Below, piece by piece: positions 16,095-26,283 of a DNA stretch of 64,000 nt. A program made the translations under genes and the position numbers. The notes under the pieces are model-generated. The model did no database searches and was not told the DNA's origin. It saw only the letters and a program-made list of their open reading frames with translations. Numbering within the stretch: position 1 is the first letter of the stretch; every line of letters begins with the position of its first letter. The stretch spans positions 1 through 64,000 of the forward strand of contig NZ_JBHLUH010000036.1 in the NCBI RefSeq assembly GCF_042433955.1. Reading direction: 5' to 3'. This stretch comes from Phytohabitans kaempferiae (GTDB lineage Bacteria > Actinomycetota > Actinomycetes > Mycobacteriales > Micromonosporaceae).

Positions 16095-18329
16095 TCAGCC
16101 GCCCCCGTTTCTGACCTGCACCCCGTACTCAAGGCCATCGACATGTCCGAGCATGTCGAGCGTGTCGTGGACCACGCGGCCGTCGATCTTCGTCTTGACC
16201 CGGACGCGCACCTGCTGGCAGTTGGGCAGCGTGTACCCGTACGTCTCGCCGGGGATCAGCTCGTCCAGCAGTTGCAACTCCCGGCCGAACGCGTCGACCA
16301 GGTAGACCCGCATCGGCTCGAGCGTGACGTTGATGAAGTTGACCTTCTTGACCAGACGCACCACGATGTCCCGGCCCACGGTGACCGTCTTGGTGGTCCG
16401 CTGTCCCGAGGCGCTGTGCGCGGTCAGCAGATAGGTGACATTGCCGTCGCTGCTGCCGCCGCTGAGCGTGTCGTCCCACTGCCCCGGCGTGGCCCGGCTC
16501 TCGTCGAAGATCTGCCCACCGTTGCGCGTCACCGTGATCCGCGTGGCACCGGCGACGCTCCAGGCCAACTGGATGGTGACCGGCTGGCACGCGCGCGGCC
16601 TGGTGGGATTGGCGCTGAACGCGTCGATCCGGGGCGCCCCGGTAGTCCATCCCTCGGCCTTGCCGGCCTGGTCGTCGGCGAGGTCGGCGGCGCCGTCCTG
16701 CACCGGCTTGACCAGGATGGTGTACGGCGTGACCGGGCTGAGCCCGGTGACGGTCTCCTGCCGTGGGCCGGTGCCGGCGTACGCGGGCAGCGTGACGACC
16801 CGGCTCGTGCCGCCACCGCGCACCTCCAGCCGATACCCGGTCTCGGTGCCGGCGTTGTCGGTCCAGGCGACGGTCAGCGTGGTGTCGCCGGCTCCGGTGA
16901 TCCGGACGTCCGTGGGCGCCTGCGGCGCGGGCAGGAGCGAGTTGTCGCAGACCTGTGCCGACGCCTGGCTCGGCCGGCTGTTGGTGGTGGTCACGCGGTA
17001 GCAGTAGCGCGTGCCGGCGCGCACGTCGGTGTCGGTGTACGCGTCGACCAGCCCGTTTACGCGGTACACCTCCGTGTACGGGCCGTCCGCCACGCTGCGC
17101 TCGACCACGATGCCCTCGACGTCGTCGGCGTTGGTCCACCGCAGCTCGTTGCGGAGCCAGAAGAGCGTGTCGTTCTTCACCAGCGGCCTGATCACCGGGG
17201 CGGAGAGCTGGCCGGGCATGAAGTACCCACGGCAGTCGATCTCCGTCCACTCGTGGGCACCGAAGTCGATGTTGCGCGCGGATACGCACACACCGTGGCT
17301 CCCCTGGCTGGTGCCGGCCGGCACCGACGGGAGGTCGAACGTCCAACCGCCACCGGGGCGGGCCACGTCGGCCATGCCGTGGTACTCGGTGCCGTCGACG
17401 CTCACCCGGACGGCAAGCTCCGCCAGCAGGTCGTCGGGGTCGGCGACCCAGCCGCCGACCCGGAGCGTGCCGCCGTGCCGGGACAGCGTGTCGAAGCTGC
17501 CGTACGGCTGGTGCCGCACCGTGTAGGTCTCGCAGCCGAGGTCGGCGTGCACGCCCGGGCCGCCGTTGAGCGCGCCGAGGCAGATCTGGTGCTGCCCGTC
17601 GCCGGCTCCCTCCGGCAGCAGCGCGTCGAAGCCGTGCGCGTCGCCGTACCCCGGATGGGCGGCCCCGACGTCCGGCCGCGGCCGGTTGGCGGAGATGTTG
17701 GCGAGCAGCGTGCCGTTGCCGTCCCGGGCTATCACGGTGAGGCTGCTGCTGAGGTCCGGGTCGATCGCCCAGCCCTTGACCCGCACCTTGTCGCCCTCGG
17801 GCGTGATCGACTCGAACGCGCCGAACGGGTCGACCCGCACGGCCAGATCCTTGCAGCCGATGTTCGTGTTCACGCCCTGGCCGATGTTGCGGGCGGTGGC
17901 GCACACCTGGTTGCCGTAGCGGGCCGGGACCACGCCGGAGAAGCGGCCGCCGGTCAGGTTGGCCACGAGCGTGCCGGTCACCACGCCGTCGATCTTGATT
18001 TCGACGGTGACCGGAGTGTTCGAGTCCGGGTCCTGGGCCTCGCCGCTGACCTGGACGCCACCGGGCGGGCGGCTCACCGAACTCAGCACGCCGGTCGGGT
18101 TGTGCGAGCCCGGTTCCTCGGGCAGGTCGTCGCACACCGGCGGCACCGGGATCCGGTCGCAGTAGGGCTGGGCGGACGCCGGAGGCGGGCCCACGACGGC
18201 GGTCACCGCCGCGGTGAGGACAGACAGCATGAGTACGGTCAACGCGCGCCGCCCGAAGGGGCGTCCTTTCCGGCGCGGGCGGGCGGTCATGCCGTCGTGG
18301 AGCATGACTGGTCTGAAGCGGTGTCGCAC
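16095..18329 (-). CDS. Secreted multidomain Ig/fibronectin-III protein
   Basis: 744 residues from a GTG with GGAAGG upstream; an internal Met14 is an alternative start. Residues about 25-53 give a signal peptide ending PASA. Residues about 75-365 hold three repeats of an actinobacterial beta-sandwich module (GAFESITPEGDKVRVKGWAI and the related GSFDTLSRHGGTLRVGGWV, each followed by DPD), each with paired cysteines. Two fibronectin type III-like domains follow (about 370-460 and 465-560), then an Ig-like segment and a C-terminal domain of unknown function. No catalytic motif is recognised; a surface or adhesion role is possible but not shown. Confidence 0.75.
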   Translation of the reverse strand: MRHRFRPVMLHDGMTARPRRKGRPFGRRALTVLMLSVLTAAVTAVVGPPPASAQPYCDRIPVPPVCDDLPEEPGSHNPTGVLSSVSRPPGGVQVSGEAQDPDSNTPVTVEIKIDGVVTGTLVANLTGGRFSGVVPARYGNQVCATARNIGQGVNTNIGCKDLAVRVDPFGAFESITPEGDKVRVKGWAIDPDLSSSLTVIARDGNGTLLANISANRPRPDVGAAHPGYGDAHGFDALLPEGAGDGQHQICLGALNGGPGVHADLGCETYTVRHQPYGSFDTLSRHGGTLRVGGWVADPDDLLAELAVRVSVDGTEYHGMADVARPGGGWTFDLPSVPAGTSQGSHGVCVSARNIDFGAHEWTEIDCRGYFMPGQLSAPVIRPLVKNDTLFWLRNELRWTNADDVEGIVVERSVADGPYTEVYRVNGLVDAYTDTDVRAGTRYCYRVTTTNSRPSQASAQVCDNSLLPAPQAPTDVRITGAGDTTLTVAWTDNAGTETGYRLEVRGGGTSRVVTLPAYAGTGPRQETVTGLSPVTPYTILVKPVQDGAADLADDQAGKAEGWTTGAPRIDAFSANPTRPRACQPVTIQLAWSVAGATRITVTRNGGQIFDESRATPGQWDDTLSGGSSDGNVTYLLTAHSASGQRTTKTVTVGRDIVVRLVKKVNFINVTLEPMRVYLVDAFGRELQLLDELIPGETYGYTLPNCQQVRVRVKTKIDGRVVHDTLDMLGHVDGLEYGVQVRNGGG

Positions 18330-18510
18330 GTGGACAGTCCTTCCCCCAAAGCAGAACGTGCGACGAGGCTAGGAGCCGGCGGACGGGCCTGTCGTCCGCA
18401 CCGCGGCAACGCGGGATCCGCCACGGTGACGACGGCGGGTCCCTCCCACGGCGGAGCCGGCACCGCCTCGCCAGCGCGGGCGGCGCAGGATCCAGGCCGC
18501 GGTCGTGGAT

Positions 18511-18569
18511 CGCGGAGGGTGAGGCAGCGGGAGCAGCGGTCTCGACCGCGACGGACATCGCGGCAGCCC
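18511..18569 (-). repeat. Dispersed repeat R59, copy A
   Basis: The minus strand of this segment matches 59077-59133 over about 55 bp with scattered mismatches (shared core ATGTCCGTCGCG, then AGACCGC, then GCTCCCGC, then GCCTCACCC). A shorter third copy is at 59584-59619. It lies in the non-coding gap before the secreted-protein gene. Confidence 0.7.
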
Positions 18570-18579
18570 AAAAGTCTTT

Positions 18580-19974
18580 CTACGTCTGCGCTTTGAGCGG
18601 GTAGGGGATGAACGTGCTCCTGTTTTCGTCGAGGTCGAGGCTGCGCCCGATCGGCGCGGCGGCGCGTTGGGCGCAGGACAGCCGCTCGCAGGTCTTGCAG
18701 CCCGGCCCGATCGGAGTGGCGGCGTCGGCCGCGTCCAAGTCGCGCCCCGCGGAGTAGACGAGACGGCTGGCGTGGCGGGCCTCGCAGCCCAGGCCGATCG
18801 CGAAGGTCTTGCCGGGCTGGCGGAAACCGCCGCGGTGCCGGGTCACGGTGCGGGCGATCCACAGGTAGCGCTGGCCGTCGGGCATGGAAGCGATCTGGGT
18901 CATGACCCGCCCGGGGGCACTGAACGCCTCATACACATTCCACAGTGGACACGTGCCGCCCGAGCGGGAGAACGGGAATCCGGTGGCCGACTGGCGCTTC
19001 GACATGTTGCCGGCCCGGTCGACCCGCACGAACGAGAACGGCACGCCGCGAGCCTTGGGACGCTGAAGCGTGCTCAGCCGGTGGCAGACGGTCTCCCAGC
19101 CCATCGCGAACTGGTTGGTCAGCAGCTCGATGTCGTAGCGCACGGTCTCGGCCGCGGTGAGGAACCGCTGGTACGGAAAGATGAGCGCGGCCGCGAAGTA
19201 GTTGGCCAGCCCGACCCGCATGAGGATCTGGGTCTGCACGTCGTCGACCTGCTCCTCCTCGATGATCTCGTCGATGATGTCGGCGCACTCAAGCAGGCCG
19301 ATCTGCGCGCCGATCCGGCTCGCCTCCTGCCCGGAACGCAGCGACGTGGACAGGTGCAGAGTGCGCGTCTCGGGGCGGTAGCGGTGCAGCTCGCCGGCGA
19401 GCGTCGCGCCGTCCTCCCGGGCGATGTGGATCCCGTGCCGGCTGGAGAGCCGGTCGGCCAGCACCGCACGGCTCTCGCCCCGCCCGACCCCGATCTTCTC
19501 GGCGAGGGCCTCGGCCGCCTCGTCGAGGTCGGGGATGTAGTTTTGCCGCCGGTAGAAGAAGTCGCTCACCTGGTCGTGCGGGCTCCGCCCGGCCACCAGC
19601 TCGCGGTCGCCGACGATCTCGGCAAGTTGCTCGTTGGCCTGCCGGTAGCGGCGAAACAGCTCGATCACGGCCTCGGCCACCTCGGGCAGCTTGGTGGCGA
19701 GCTCGGTCAGGTCGGGCACGGTGACCCGGGGCGGAAGCGCCTCGCGCAGGTCGTGCACCAGCCGAGGCGTGTCGTGTGGCGCGAAGAAGGTCGTGTCGAC
19801 ACCGAACAGCTCAGTGATCCGGATGAGGACGGGGACGGTCAACGGCCGGGCGTCGTGCTCGATCTGGTTGAGGTAGCTGGCCGAGATGCCAAGCTGCCGG
19901 GCCAGCTCGACCTGACTGACCGCGCGCTCCTCACGGAGACGGCGCAGCCGCGCCCCCGCGAATGTTTTGGCCAC
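18580..19974 (-). CDS. ramB: RamB-type regulator (XRE HTH plus ImmA/IrrE-like domain)
   Basis: 464 residues, typical for this family. An XRE-type HTH occupies residues about 8-62 (VSQVELARQLGISASYLNQI). The middle holds the IrrE-N-terminal-like segment (HGIHIAREDG... LHLSTSL), and the C-terminal domain contains cysteines in GGTCPLWN, GLGCEARH and GPGCKTCERLSC that may bind metal. In Corynebacterium and Mycobacterium, RamB-family proteins control glyoxylate-cycle genes and bind AAAGTTTGCAAA-type boxes. Here the gene is divergent from isocitrate lyase and two such boxes lie between them, one about 60 bp before this start, so autoregulation is also likely. The GTG/ATG choice is the one directly before the HTH. 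Confidence 0.88.
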   Translation of the reverse strand: MAKTFAGARLRRLREERAVSQVELARQLGISASYLNQIEHDARPLTVPVLIRITELFGVDTTFFAPHDTPRLVHDLREALPPRVTVPDLTELATKLPEVAEAVIELFRRYRQANEQLAEIVGDRELVAGRSPHDQVSDFFYRRQNYIPDLDEAAEALAEKIGVGRGESRAVLADRLSSRHGIHIAREDGATLAGELHRYRPETRTLHLSTSLRSGQEASRIGAQIGLLECADIIDEIIEEEQVDDVQTQILMRVGLANYFAAALIFPYQRFLTAAETVRYDIELLTNQFAMGWETVCHRLSTLQRPKARGVPFSFVRVDRAGNMSKRQSATGFPFSRSGGTCPLWNVYEAFSAPGRVMTQIASMPDGQRYLWIARTVTRHRGGFRQPGKTFAIGLGCEARHASRLVYSAGRDLDAADAATPIGPGCKTCERLSCAQRAAAPIGRSLDLDENRSTFIPYPLKAQT

Positions 19975-20032
19975 TGGCGCTCCTTCCCGCCGGTCAGGAC
20001 AGATTAGCAGCTCTGAAAAGGTGCGGATTTAC

Positions 20033-20044
20033 AAGTTTGCAAAA
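20033..20044 (+). promoter_or_regulatory. RamB box 1 (AAGTTTGCAAAA)
   Basis: Matches the published RamB box core AAAGTTTGCAAA almost perfectly. It sits 58 bp from the ramB start and 119 bp from the aceA start. Confidence 0.72.
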
Positions 20045-20107
20045 ACCCGCTCAGGCTTCTCAATATTTGGCTGTTTCCGTCCCTTTACCAGCGCCCAGCA
20101 CGGATGC

Positions 20108-20120
20108 CAAATTTTGCGAA
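20108..20120 (+). promoter_or_regulatory. RamB-like box 2 (CAAATTTTGCGAA)
   Basis: A diverged copy of the box, resembling the consensus read in either direction, 43 bp before the aceA start. Its position argues against an isocitrate lyase start at 20104, which would place the box in coding sequence. Confidence 0.55.
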
Positions 20121-20163
20121 TAGCCCCGGAAACGCGATCGGGGACGCAACGAAGGAGAAGGCG

Positions 20164-21431
<1,268 letters not shown>

Positions 21432-21435
<4 letters not shown>

Positions 21436-23030
21436 GAATCCACGTCACCGGCAGGATGGAAGAACGGTTCGGCGAAGTCCTCGACCAGAAGGCGCTCGAC
21501 TTCCTGGTGGCGCTCGACGGTGAGTTCGCCAAGCGGCGGGTCCAGGTGCTCGACACGCGCCGCGCCCGCCGGGCCCGCTACGCGGAGGGTCAGCTGCCGG
21601 GCTTCCTGCCCGAGACGCGGGCGATCCGCGAGGACCCTTCGTGGCGGGTGGCGCCGCCGGCGCCTGGCCTGGTCGACCGGCGGGTCGAGATCACCGGACC
21701 GACGGACCGCAAGATGACCGTCAACGCGCTCAACTCCGGCGCCCAGGTCTGGCTGGCCGACTTCGAGGACGCGACGTCGCCGACCTGGCACAGCGTCGTC
21801 AGCGGCCAGCTCAACCTGATCGACGCCATCGACCGCCGGATCGACTTCACGGCGCCGAACGGCAAGCGTTACGCGCTCGGCGAGCAGACCGCCACCATCG
21901 TCGTGCGGCCGCGCGGCTGGCACCTGACCGAAAAGCACATCGTCGTCGACGGCCGACCGATCTCGGCCAGCCTGGTCGACTTCGGACTGCACTTCTACCA
22001 CTGCGCGCAGCGCCTGATCGACGCCGGCCGGGGCCCGTACTTCTACCTCCCCAAGCTGGAAACCCACCTCGAAGCTCGACTGTGGAACGACGTCTTTCGG
22101 TTCGCGCAGAACTACGTGGGCATCCCCCAGGGCACCATCCGCGCCACGACGCTCATCGAGACCATCACCGCGGCGTTCGAGATGGAGGAGATCCTCTACG
22201 AGCTGCGGGAGCACTCGGCGGGCCTCAACGCGGGCCGGTGGGACTACATCTTCAGCATCATCAAGAACTTCGGCAACCGCGACGACTTCGTGCTGCCCGA
22301 CCGGTCGGCGGTCACCATGACCGTGCCGTTCATGCGCGCCTACACCGAGCTGCTCGTCCGCACCTGCCACCGCCGCGGAGCCCACGCCATCGGCGGCATG
22401 GCGGCCTTCATCCCCAGCAAAGACCCCGGCACCAACCAGGTCGCCATCGACCGGGTCCGCGCTGACAAGGACCGCGAGGCCGCCGACGGGTTCGACGGCT
22501 CGTGGGTCGCCCATCCGGGCCTGGTGCCGACCTGCCGGGAGGCCTTCGACGCCGTACTCGGCGAGCGCCCCAACCAGGTCGAGCGGCTCCGCGAGGACGT
22601 CACCGTCACCGCCGACGACCTGCTCGCCGTCGACCGGACGCCGGGCCAGGTCACCTATCACGGCGTTCGCAACAACATCGCCGTCGCCCTGCGGTACTTC
22701 GACGCGTGGCTCGCCGGCACCGGTGCGGTCGCCATCTTCGACCTGATGGAGGACGCCGCGACCGCCGAGATCGCCCGCTGCCAGGTCTGGCAGTGGCTGC
22801 ACCACGGCACGCCCGTGGCCGGCGGAGGGAACGTCACCGCCGACCTGGTCCAGTCCATCATGGACGAAGAACTCGCCGTCCTCCGCGAGGGCCGGTCGAG
22901 CGCCGACCAGGACCGGCTCGCCAAGGCCGCCGAGATCTTCACCGACCAGGCCCTCGGCGAGGACCTGCCGTCCTTCTTCACCACCGAGGCGTACGCCCGC
23001 CACCTCGTCGGGCAATCACCGCCGAGCTGA
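21432..23030 (+). CDS. aceB: Malate synthase A
   Basis: 532 residues, the normal length for the A isoform (the G isoform is about 720). The start is the ATG overlapping the aceA stop. Recognised segments include WLADFEDATSPTW, PRGWHLTEKH, the signature REHSAGLNAGRWDYIFS, and SKDPGTNQVAIDRVRADK. It condenses glyoxylate with acetyl-CoA to malate. A strong hairpin at 23046-23081 probably ends the aceA-aceB transcript. Confidence 0.96.
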
Positions 23031-23045
23031 CGGCCGCCGGTGAGG

Positions 23046-23081
23046 CGCGGTGGGAGTATCGCCGGGGATGCTCCCACCGCG
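23046..23081 (+). terminator. Terminator hairpin after aceB
   Basis: 11-bp perfect stem CGCGGTGGGAG (23046-23056) / CTCCCACCGCG (23071-23081) with a 14-nt loop, 16 bp after the aceB stop. Confidence 0.72.
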
Positions 23082-23155
23082 GCCCGGGGAGACGTGGAGC
23101 GTCTTCTTGGGGTGCTTTCCCGCGCGGGGACGCTCGCGGTGATGGAGATCCAGTC

Positions 23156-23216
23156 GTGCGTGGCGAAAAATTCACCTTCTGTCTGGGGGCAATTAGTCGC
23201 CACGGACGGACCGCAC
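23156..23216. repeat. REP-like palindrome, copy 1
   Basis: Starts GTGCGTGGCGAA and ends TCGCCACGGACGGACCGCAC, giving an imperfect inverted repeat of about 61 bp with an inner TTCACC/GGGGGC region. The same termini and a related core occur at 59316-59510. Confidence 0.65.
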
Positions 23217-23300
23217 TGGTCCCGTCCCGCTCAGCGCGCTCGCGCATGTCCACACACCGACCCGGGTTGCCAACGCCGTCCCGAGCCTGGTCGCTTCGCA

Positions 23301-23328
23301 AAGGGCTATGTCAGGGACATAGACCCTT
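23301..23328. repeat. Hairpin AAGGGCTATGTC / GACATAGACCCTT
   Basis: 13-bp stem with one bulge and a 3-nt loop. The base AGGGCT...AG(A)CCCT resembles the two hairpins at 59174-59198 and 59215-59239. Confidence 0.55.
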
Positions 23329-23679
23329 GCGGCCGGTTTGAACGGGCTATGTCCCCGACAACGCCCACGCATCCGCCGGGTCAGGCGCGTCAACTCACCC
23401 GGACCCAGCATCCACGCCACGAGCCGCGCGTGCGGCGTCCCTGCGGGGTTGGGCGCACCGGCGCGCCCAGCTCGACAGCTTCTCCAAGAGAGCTTTCGGG
23501 GTCAGGGGCTCGGGCCCGTCCACGACGACCACTGCGGATGGCTGCTTTCAGTCGGTTTGTTCGGTTCGGCAAGGTCCGGGAGCAGGGCCACGCTCCACGG
23601 GCACCACGATCGACTGCTAGCCCGACGCGCGCGGGCGCTGCGCGATCCACACAGACCTCGACCCCGAAACGCGGCCCGA

Positions 23680-24327
23680 TCAGTCGTCGAGGATGCCCTC
23701 GTGGAGTGCGCGCAGCACGGCGTTGGTCCGGTCGCGCGCGCCGAGCTTGGTGAGGATCGTGGAGACGTGGTTCTTGACGGTGCCCTCCGCGAGGAACAGG
23801 ACATCGCCGATCTCGCGGTTGCTGTACCCGTGCGCGACGAGGCGCAGCACCTCGAGTTCGCGTTCGGTCAGGCTCTGCACGGGCGGCGCCTCCGGGCCGG
23901 CCGGGGATGGCCCGGAGCGGATCGCCCGGAGCATCCGGTCGGTGATCGACGGTGCGATGAGCGTCCCGCCTTCGGCGAGCGTGTGGATGGCTCGGGTGAG
24001 CTGTTTGAGCGTCACGTCCTTGAGGAGGTAGCCGCGCGCGCCGGTGCGGAGGGCGCCGATCACGAGCTCGTCGTCGTCGAACGTGGTCAGCACGAGCACC
24101 GGGATGTCGACCTCTTCGGCGCGTAGCTGTTCGAGCGTCCAGATGCCGTCGAAGCGGGGCATCCGCAGGTCGAGCAGGATCACGTCGGGCGAGGTCTCCG
24201 CGATGACCGCGAGCGCGGCCCGCCCGTCGTCGGCCTCGCCGACGACATCGATCTCGGCGACCTCGAGCAGCCCGCGGATGCCCTGCCGGACGAGGGTCTG
24301 GTCGTCGACGACCACGACGCTGGTCAC
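23680..24327 (-). CDS. NarL/FixJ-family response regulator
   Basis: 215 residues. The receiver domain (1-about 120) has the acidic pair Asp8-Asp9, phosphoacceptor Asp53 in ILLDLRMP, Thr in VLTTF and Lys in YLLKD. A LuxR-type HTH follows (about 148-207, LTERELEVLRLVAHGYSNRE, later GTVKNHVS). It is phosphorylated by the sensor kinase encoded directly upstream, whose stop overlaps this start by 4 bp. The pair is divergent from an ABC-2 exporter, which it probably controls, as in DesKR-like systems; a palindrome at 25483-25500 is a candidate site. Confidence 0.93.
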   Translation of the reverse strand: MTSVVVVDDQTLVRQGIRGLLEVAEIDVVGEADDGRAALAVIAETSPDVILLDLRMPRFDGIWTLEQLRAEEVDIPVLVLTTFDDDELVIGALRTGARGYLLKDVTLKQLTRAIHTLAEGGTLIAPSITDRMLRAIRSGPSPAGPEAPPVQSLTERELEVLRLVAHGYSNREIGDVLFLAEGTVKNHVSTILTKLGARDRTNAVLRALHEGILDD

Positions 24328-25433
24328 GGCGCGGGCACCCGCGCGGTCACTCGGAACCCGTTGCCGCCGTCGATCGCCAAATCGCCGCCGAGGGCCTGGA
24401 ACCGCTCACGGAGCCCGCGGAGCCCGTTGCCGAGTACGGGCTCCCGAGCGCCGCGCCCGTCGTCCCGGGCTTCCAGCACGGTGCCCTGGGCATCGGCGGT
24501 AACCGAGATCCACAGCTCCCGCGCGCCGGCGTGCCGGATCGTGTTCGTGACGATCTCCTGGGTCGCGCGTACGAACGCCGCGTTCTTCTCCTCGTCCACC
24601 CGCACGGTGGGCGAGACGTCGATCGACACGTCGAGGCCGGGCAGGTCGCCCGCCGTCCGCCGCAGCGCCTGTTCGAGGTCGGGGGTTTCGGTCCGCATCT
24701 GGCCGACGGTGGCGCGGACGCCGCCCAGAAGCTCGCGCGCGACGAGGTTGGCACGCTCCACGTGCGTACGCGACGCGGCACCTTCGAGGTGGCGGGCGGT
24801 CTCCAGCTCCAGCGTCAGGACGGTCAGCTGGTGGCCGATCAGGTCGTGCAGCTCCCGGGAGATCCGCAGTCGTTCCGCGGTGCGGGTCGACTCCGAAAGC
24901 AGCACGCTCGCGGCCTGCAGCTCGACGTGCGCCTCGGCAAGCTCGCGGCGCATCCGCTGCTCGCGGATGAGGGTGACCGAGCTGAGCAGCGTCGCCAACT
25001 GGATGAGCAGGTAGAAGCCGGTCGTGATGGTCACGTCCGCCTTGCCTTGGCCGGTCACCACCAGGCCGATGGCGATCACCACGGTGTTGAGGCCGATGGT
25101 GACGAGGCCCACCGGCAGCGGGACCACGTACACGCTCACGGCCGCGGTGAGGACCAGGAGAACCGACAGGAGCCCCATGCCCGAGGCCGAGAGCAGGACC
25201 ACCCAGGAGGCGACGACGGCCACGGCGAACGCACCGTAGCTCAGCTGGCGGGACCCGGCGGCGGTGGCGACCGTGGTGAACAGTGCGGCGACGAAAAGGA
25301 CAAAAAGGACGATCCACCAGGCGTGCGGGATCACGGTGTCGACGACGCCGAACAGGGCGGGACCGGCGACGGCGATCGCGACCACGAGCATGGCGAGGCC
25401 GGCCCACTCCTCTGTCCCGAGCCGTCGCACCAT
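24324..25433 (-). CDS. DesK-type sensor histidine kinase
   Basis: 369 residues. About five N-terminal membrane helices (residues 10-155) are followed by a coiled linker, the HisKA_3 dimerisation motif with His196 (RISRELHDLIGHQL) and an HATPase domain (TNTIRHAGARELWI; DDGRGAREPVLGNGLRGLRER). It is predicted to sense a membrane or envelope signal and phosphorylate the adjacent response regulator. TAGAGT lies just upstream, 6 nt before the second codon (GTG at 25430), so a leaderless start one codon downstream is possible. Confidence 0.92.
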   Translation of the reverse strand: MVRRLGTEEWAGLAMLVVAIAVAGPALFGVVDTVIPHAWWIVLFVLFVAALFTTVATAAGSRQLSYGAFAVAVVASWVVLLSASGMGLLSVLLVLTAAVSVYVVPLPVGLVTIGLNTVVIAIGLVVTGQGKADVTITTGFYLLIQLATLLSSVTLIREQRMRRELAEAHVELQAASVLLSESTRTAERLRISRELHDLIGHQLTVLTLELETARHLEGAASRTHVERANLVARELLGGVRATVGQMRTETPDLEQALRRTAGDLPGLDVSIDVSPTVRVDEEKNAAFVRATQEIVTNTIRHAGARELWISVTADAQGTVLEARDDGRGAREPVLGNGLRGLRERFQALGGDLAIDGGNGFRVTARVPAP

Positions 25434-25482
25434 TTCACTCTAGATCACTGCGTGCGCCGGTACCCGTGCCGAAAGTCATGGT

Positions 25483-25500
25483 CAGAAGTGGTGACTTCTG
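25483..25500. promoter_or_regulatory. Palindrome CAGAAGT-GGTG-ACTTCTG in the divergent promoter region
   Basis: Perfect 7-bp arms with 4-bp spacing, 40 bp before the ABC ATPase start and 50 bp before the kinase start. It is a candidate binding site for the response regulator. Confidence 0.5.
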
Positions 25501-25539
25501 GGACAGGTATTCGAGCCCGGGCCTCCATAGCGTCGAAGT

Positions 25540-26283
25540 ATGAGCAGCGTCGAACCGGCGATCGTCGCCGAAAACCTCGCCAAGAGCTACCGCCGGACCC
25601 GTGCGGTGGTCGACGTGAGCCTCCGGGTCGACGCCGGGGAGGCGGTCGGCATCCTCGGCGCCAACGGTGCCGGCAAGACCACGACGGTCGAGATGATCGC
25701 CGGGCTACGCGTGCCCGACCACGGGCGGGTACGCGTACTCGGCCTCGACCCGCGCCACGACCGCGCTCGGCTCCGGCAGGTGCTCGGCGTACAACTCCAG
25801 CAGGCGTACCTGCACCACGCGCTGCGCGTGACCGAGCTGATCGACCTGTACCGCAGCTTCTACCCCAACCCCCGCTCCACAGAGGAGCTGCTGAGCATGG
25901 TCGATCTGGCCGAGCAGCGGCGGACGATCTTCGAGAAGCTCTCCGGTGGCCAGAAGCAGCGCCTATCGATCGCCCTCGCCCTCGCCGGCCGGCCGCGGGT
26001 CGTGATCCTCGACGAGCTGACAACCGGCCTCGACCCGAGGGCCCGGCGGCGGATGTGGGGAACGATCGAGCAGCTCAAATCCGACGGCGTCGCCGTGCTG
26101 CTGGTCAGCCACGCCATGGAGGAGGTCGACCGGCTCTGCGACCGGGTCGTCGTCATCGATGCCGGGCGCGTCGTCGCACACGACACTCCCGCGGGTCTGG
26201 TCGCCCAGGCGGCGGTCGGCAACCTCGAGGAGGCGTTCGTCGCGTTGACCGGAAAAGAACTGGAGGACGCCGCACATGAGTGA
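25540..26283 (+). CDS. ABC-2 exporter ATP-binding protein
   Basis: 247 residues with all ABC elements in order: Walker A GANGAGKTTT (about residues 39-48), Q-loop, signature LSGGQKQRLS, Walker B VVILDE and H-loop LLVSHAM. The Walker B tail ELTTGLDPRARRRMW is typical of drug/lipid exporters of the CcmA/NatA group. It energises the permease encoded next; the two reading frames overlap by 8 bp if the permease starts at 26276. Divergence from a DesK/NarL-type pair suggests envelope-stress-linked export; the cargo is unknown. Confidence 0.92.
   Translation: MSSVEPAIVAENLAKSYRRTRAVVDVSLRVDAGEAVGILGANGAGKTTTVEMIAGLRVPDHGRVRVLGLDPRHDRARLRQVLGVQLQQAYLHHALRVTELIDLYRSFYPNPRSTEELLSMVDLAEQRRTIFEKLSGGQKQRLSIALALAGRPRVVILDELTTGLDPRARRRMWGTIEQLKSDGVAVLLVSHAMEEVDRLCDRVVVIDAGRVVAHDTPAGLVAQAAVGNLEEAFVALTGKELEDAAHE

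Larger units (their letters stand above)
23082..23679. other. Gene-free interval with dispersed palindromes
   Basis: About 600 bp between convergent aceB and the response regulator. No coding sequence is supported. It contains a REP-like palindrome (23156-23216) and a hairpin (23301-23328), both related to sequences near 59.2-59.5 kb. Confidence 0.6.

Noticed and set aside
16129..18596. Open frames of more than 800 codons overlapping the secreted Ig/FnIII gene in other frames
   Set aside because: They lack any domain or signal and have the Arg/Gly/Val-rich composition of antisense frames; the 744-residue frame has a signal peptide and repeats.
20104..20163. Upstream in-frame ATG for isocitrate lyase
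   Set aside because: No Shine-Dalgarno, and the added 20 codons cover a RamB-like box; the ATG at 20164 has GAAGGAGAAG.
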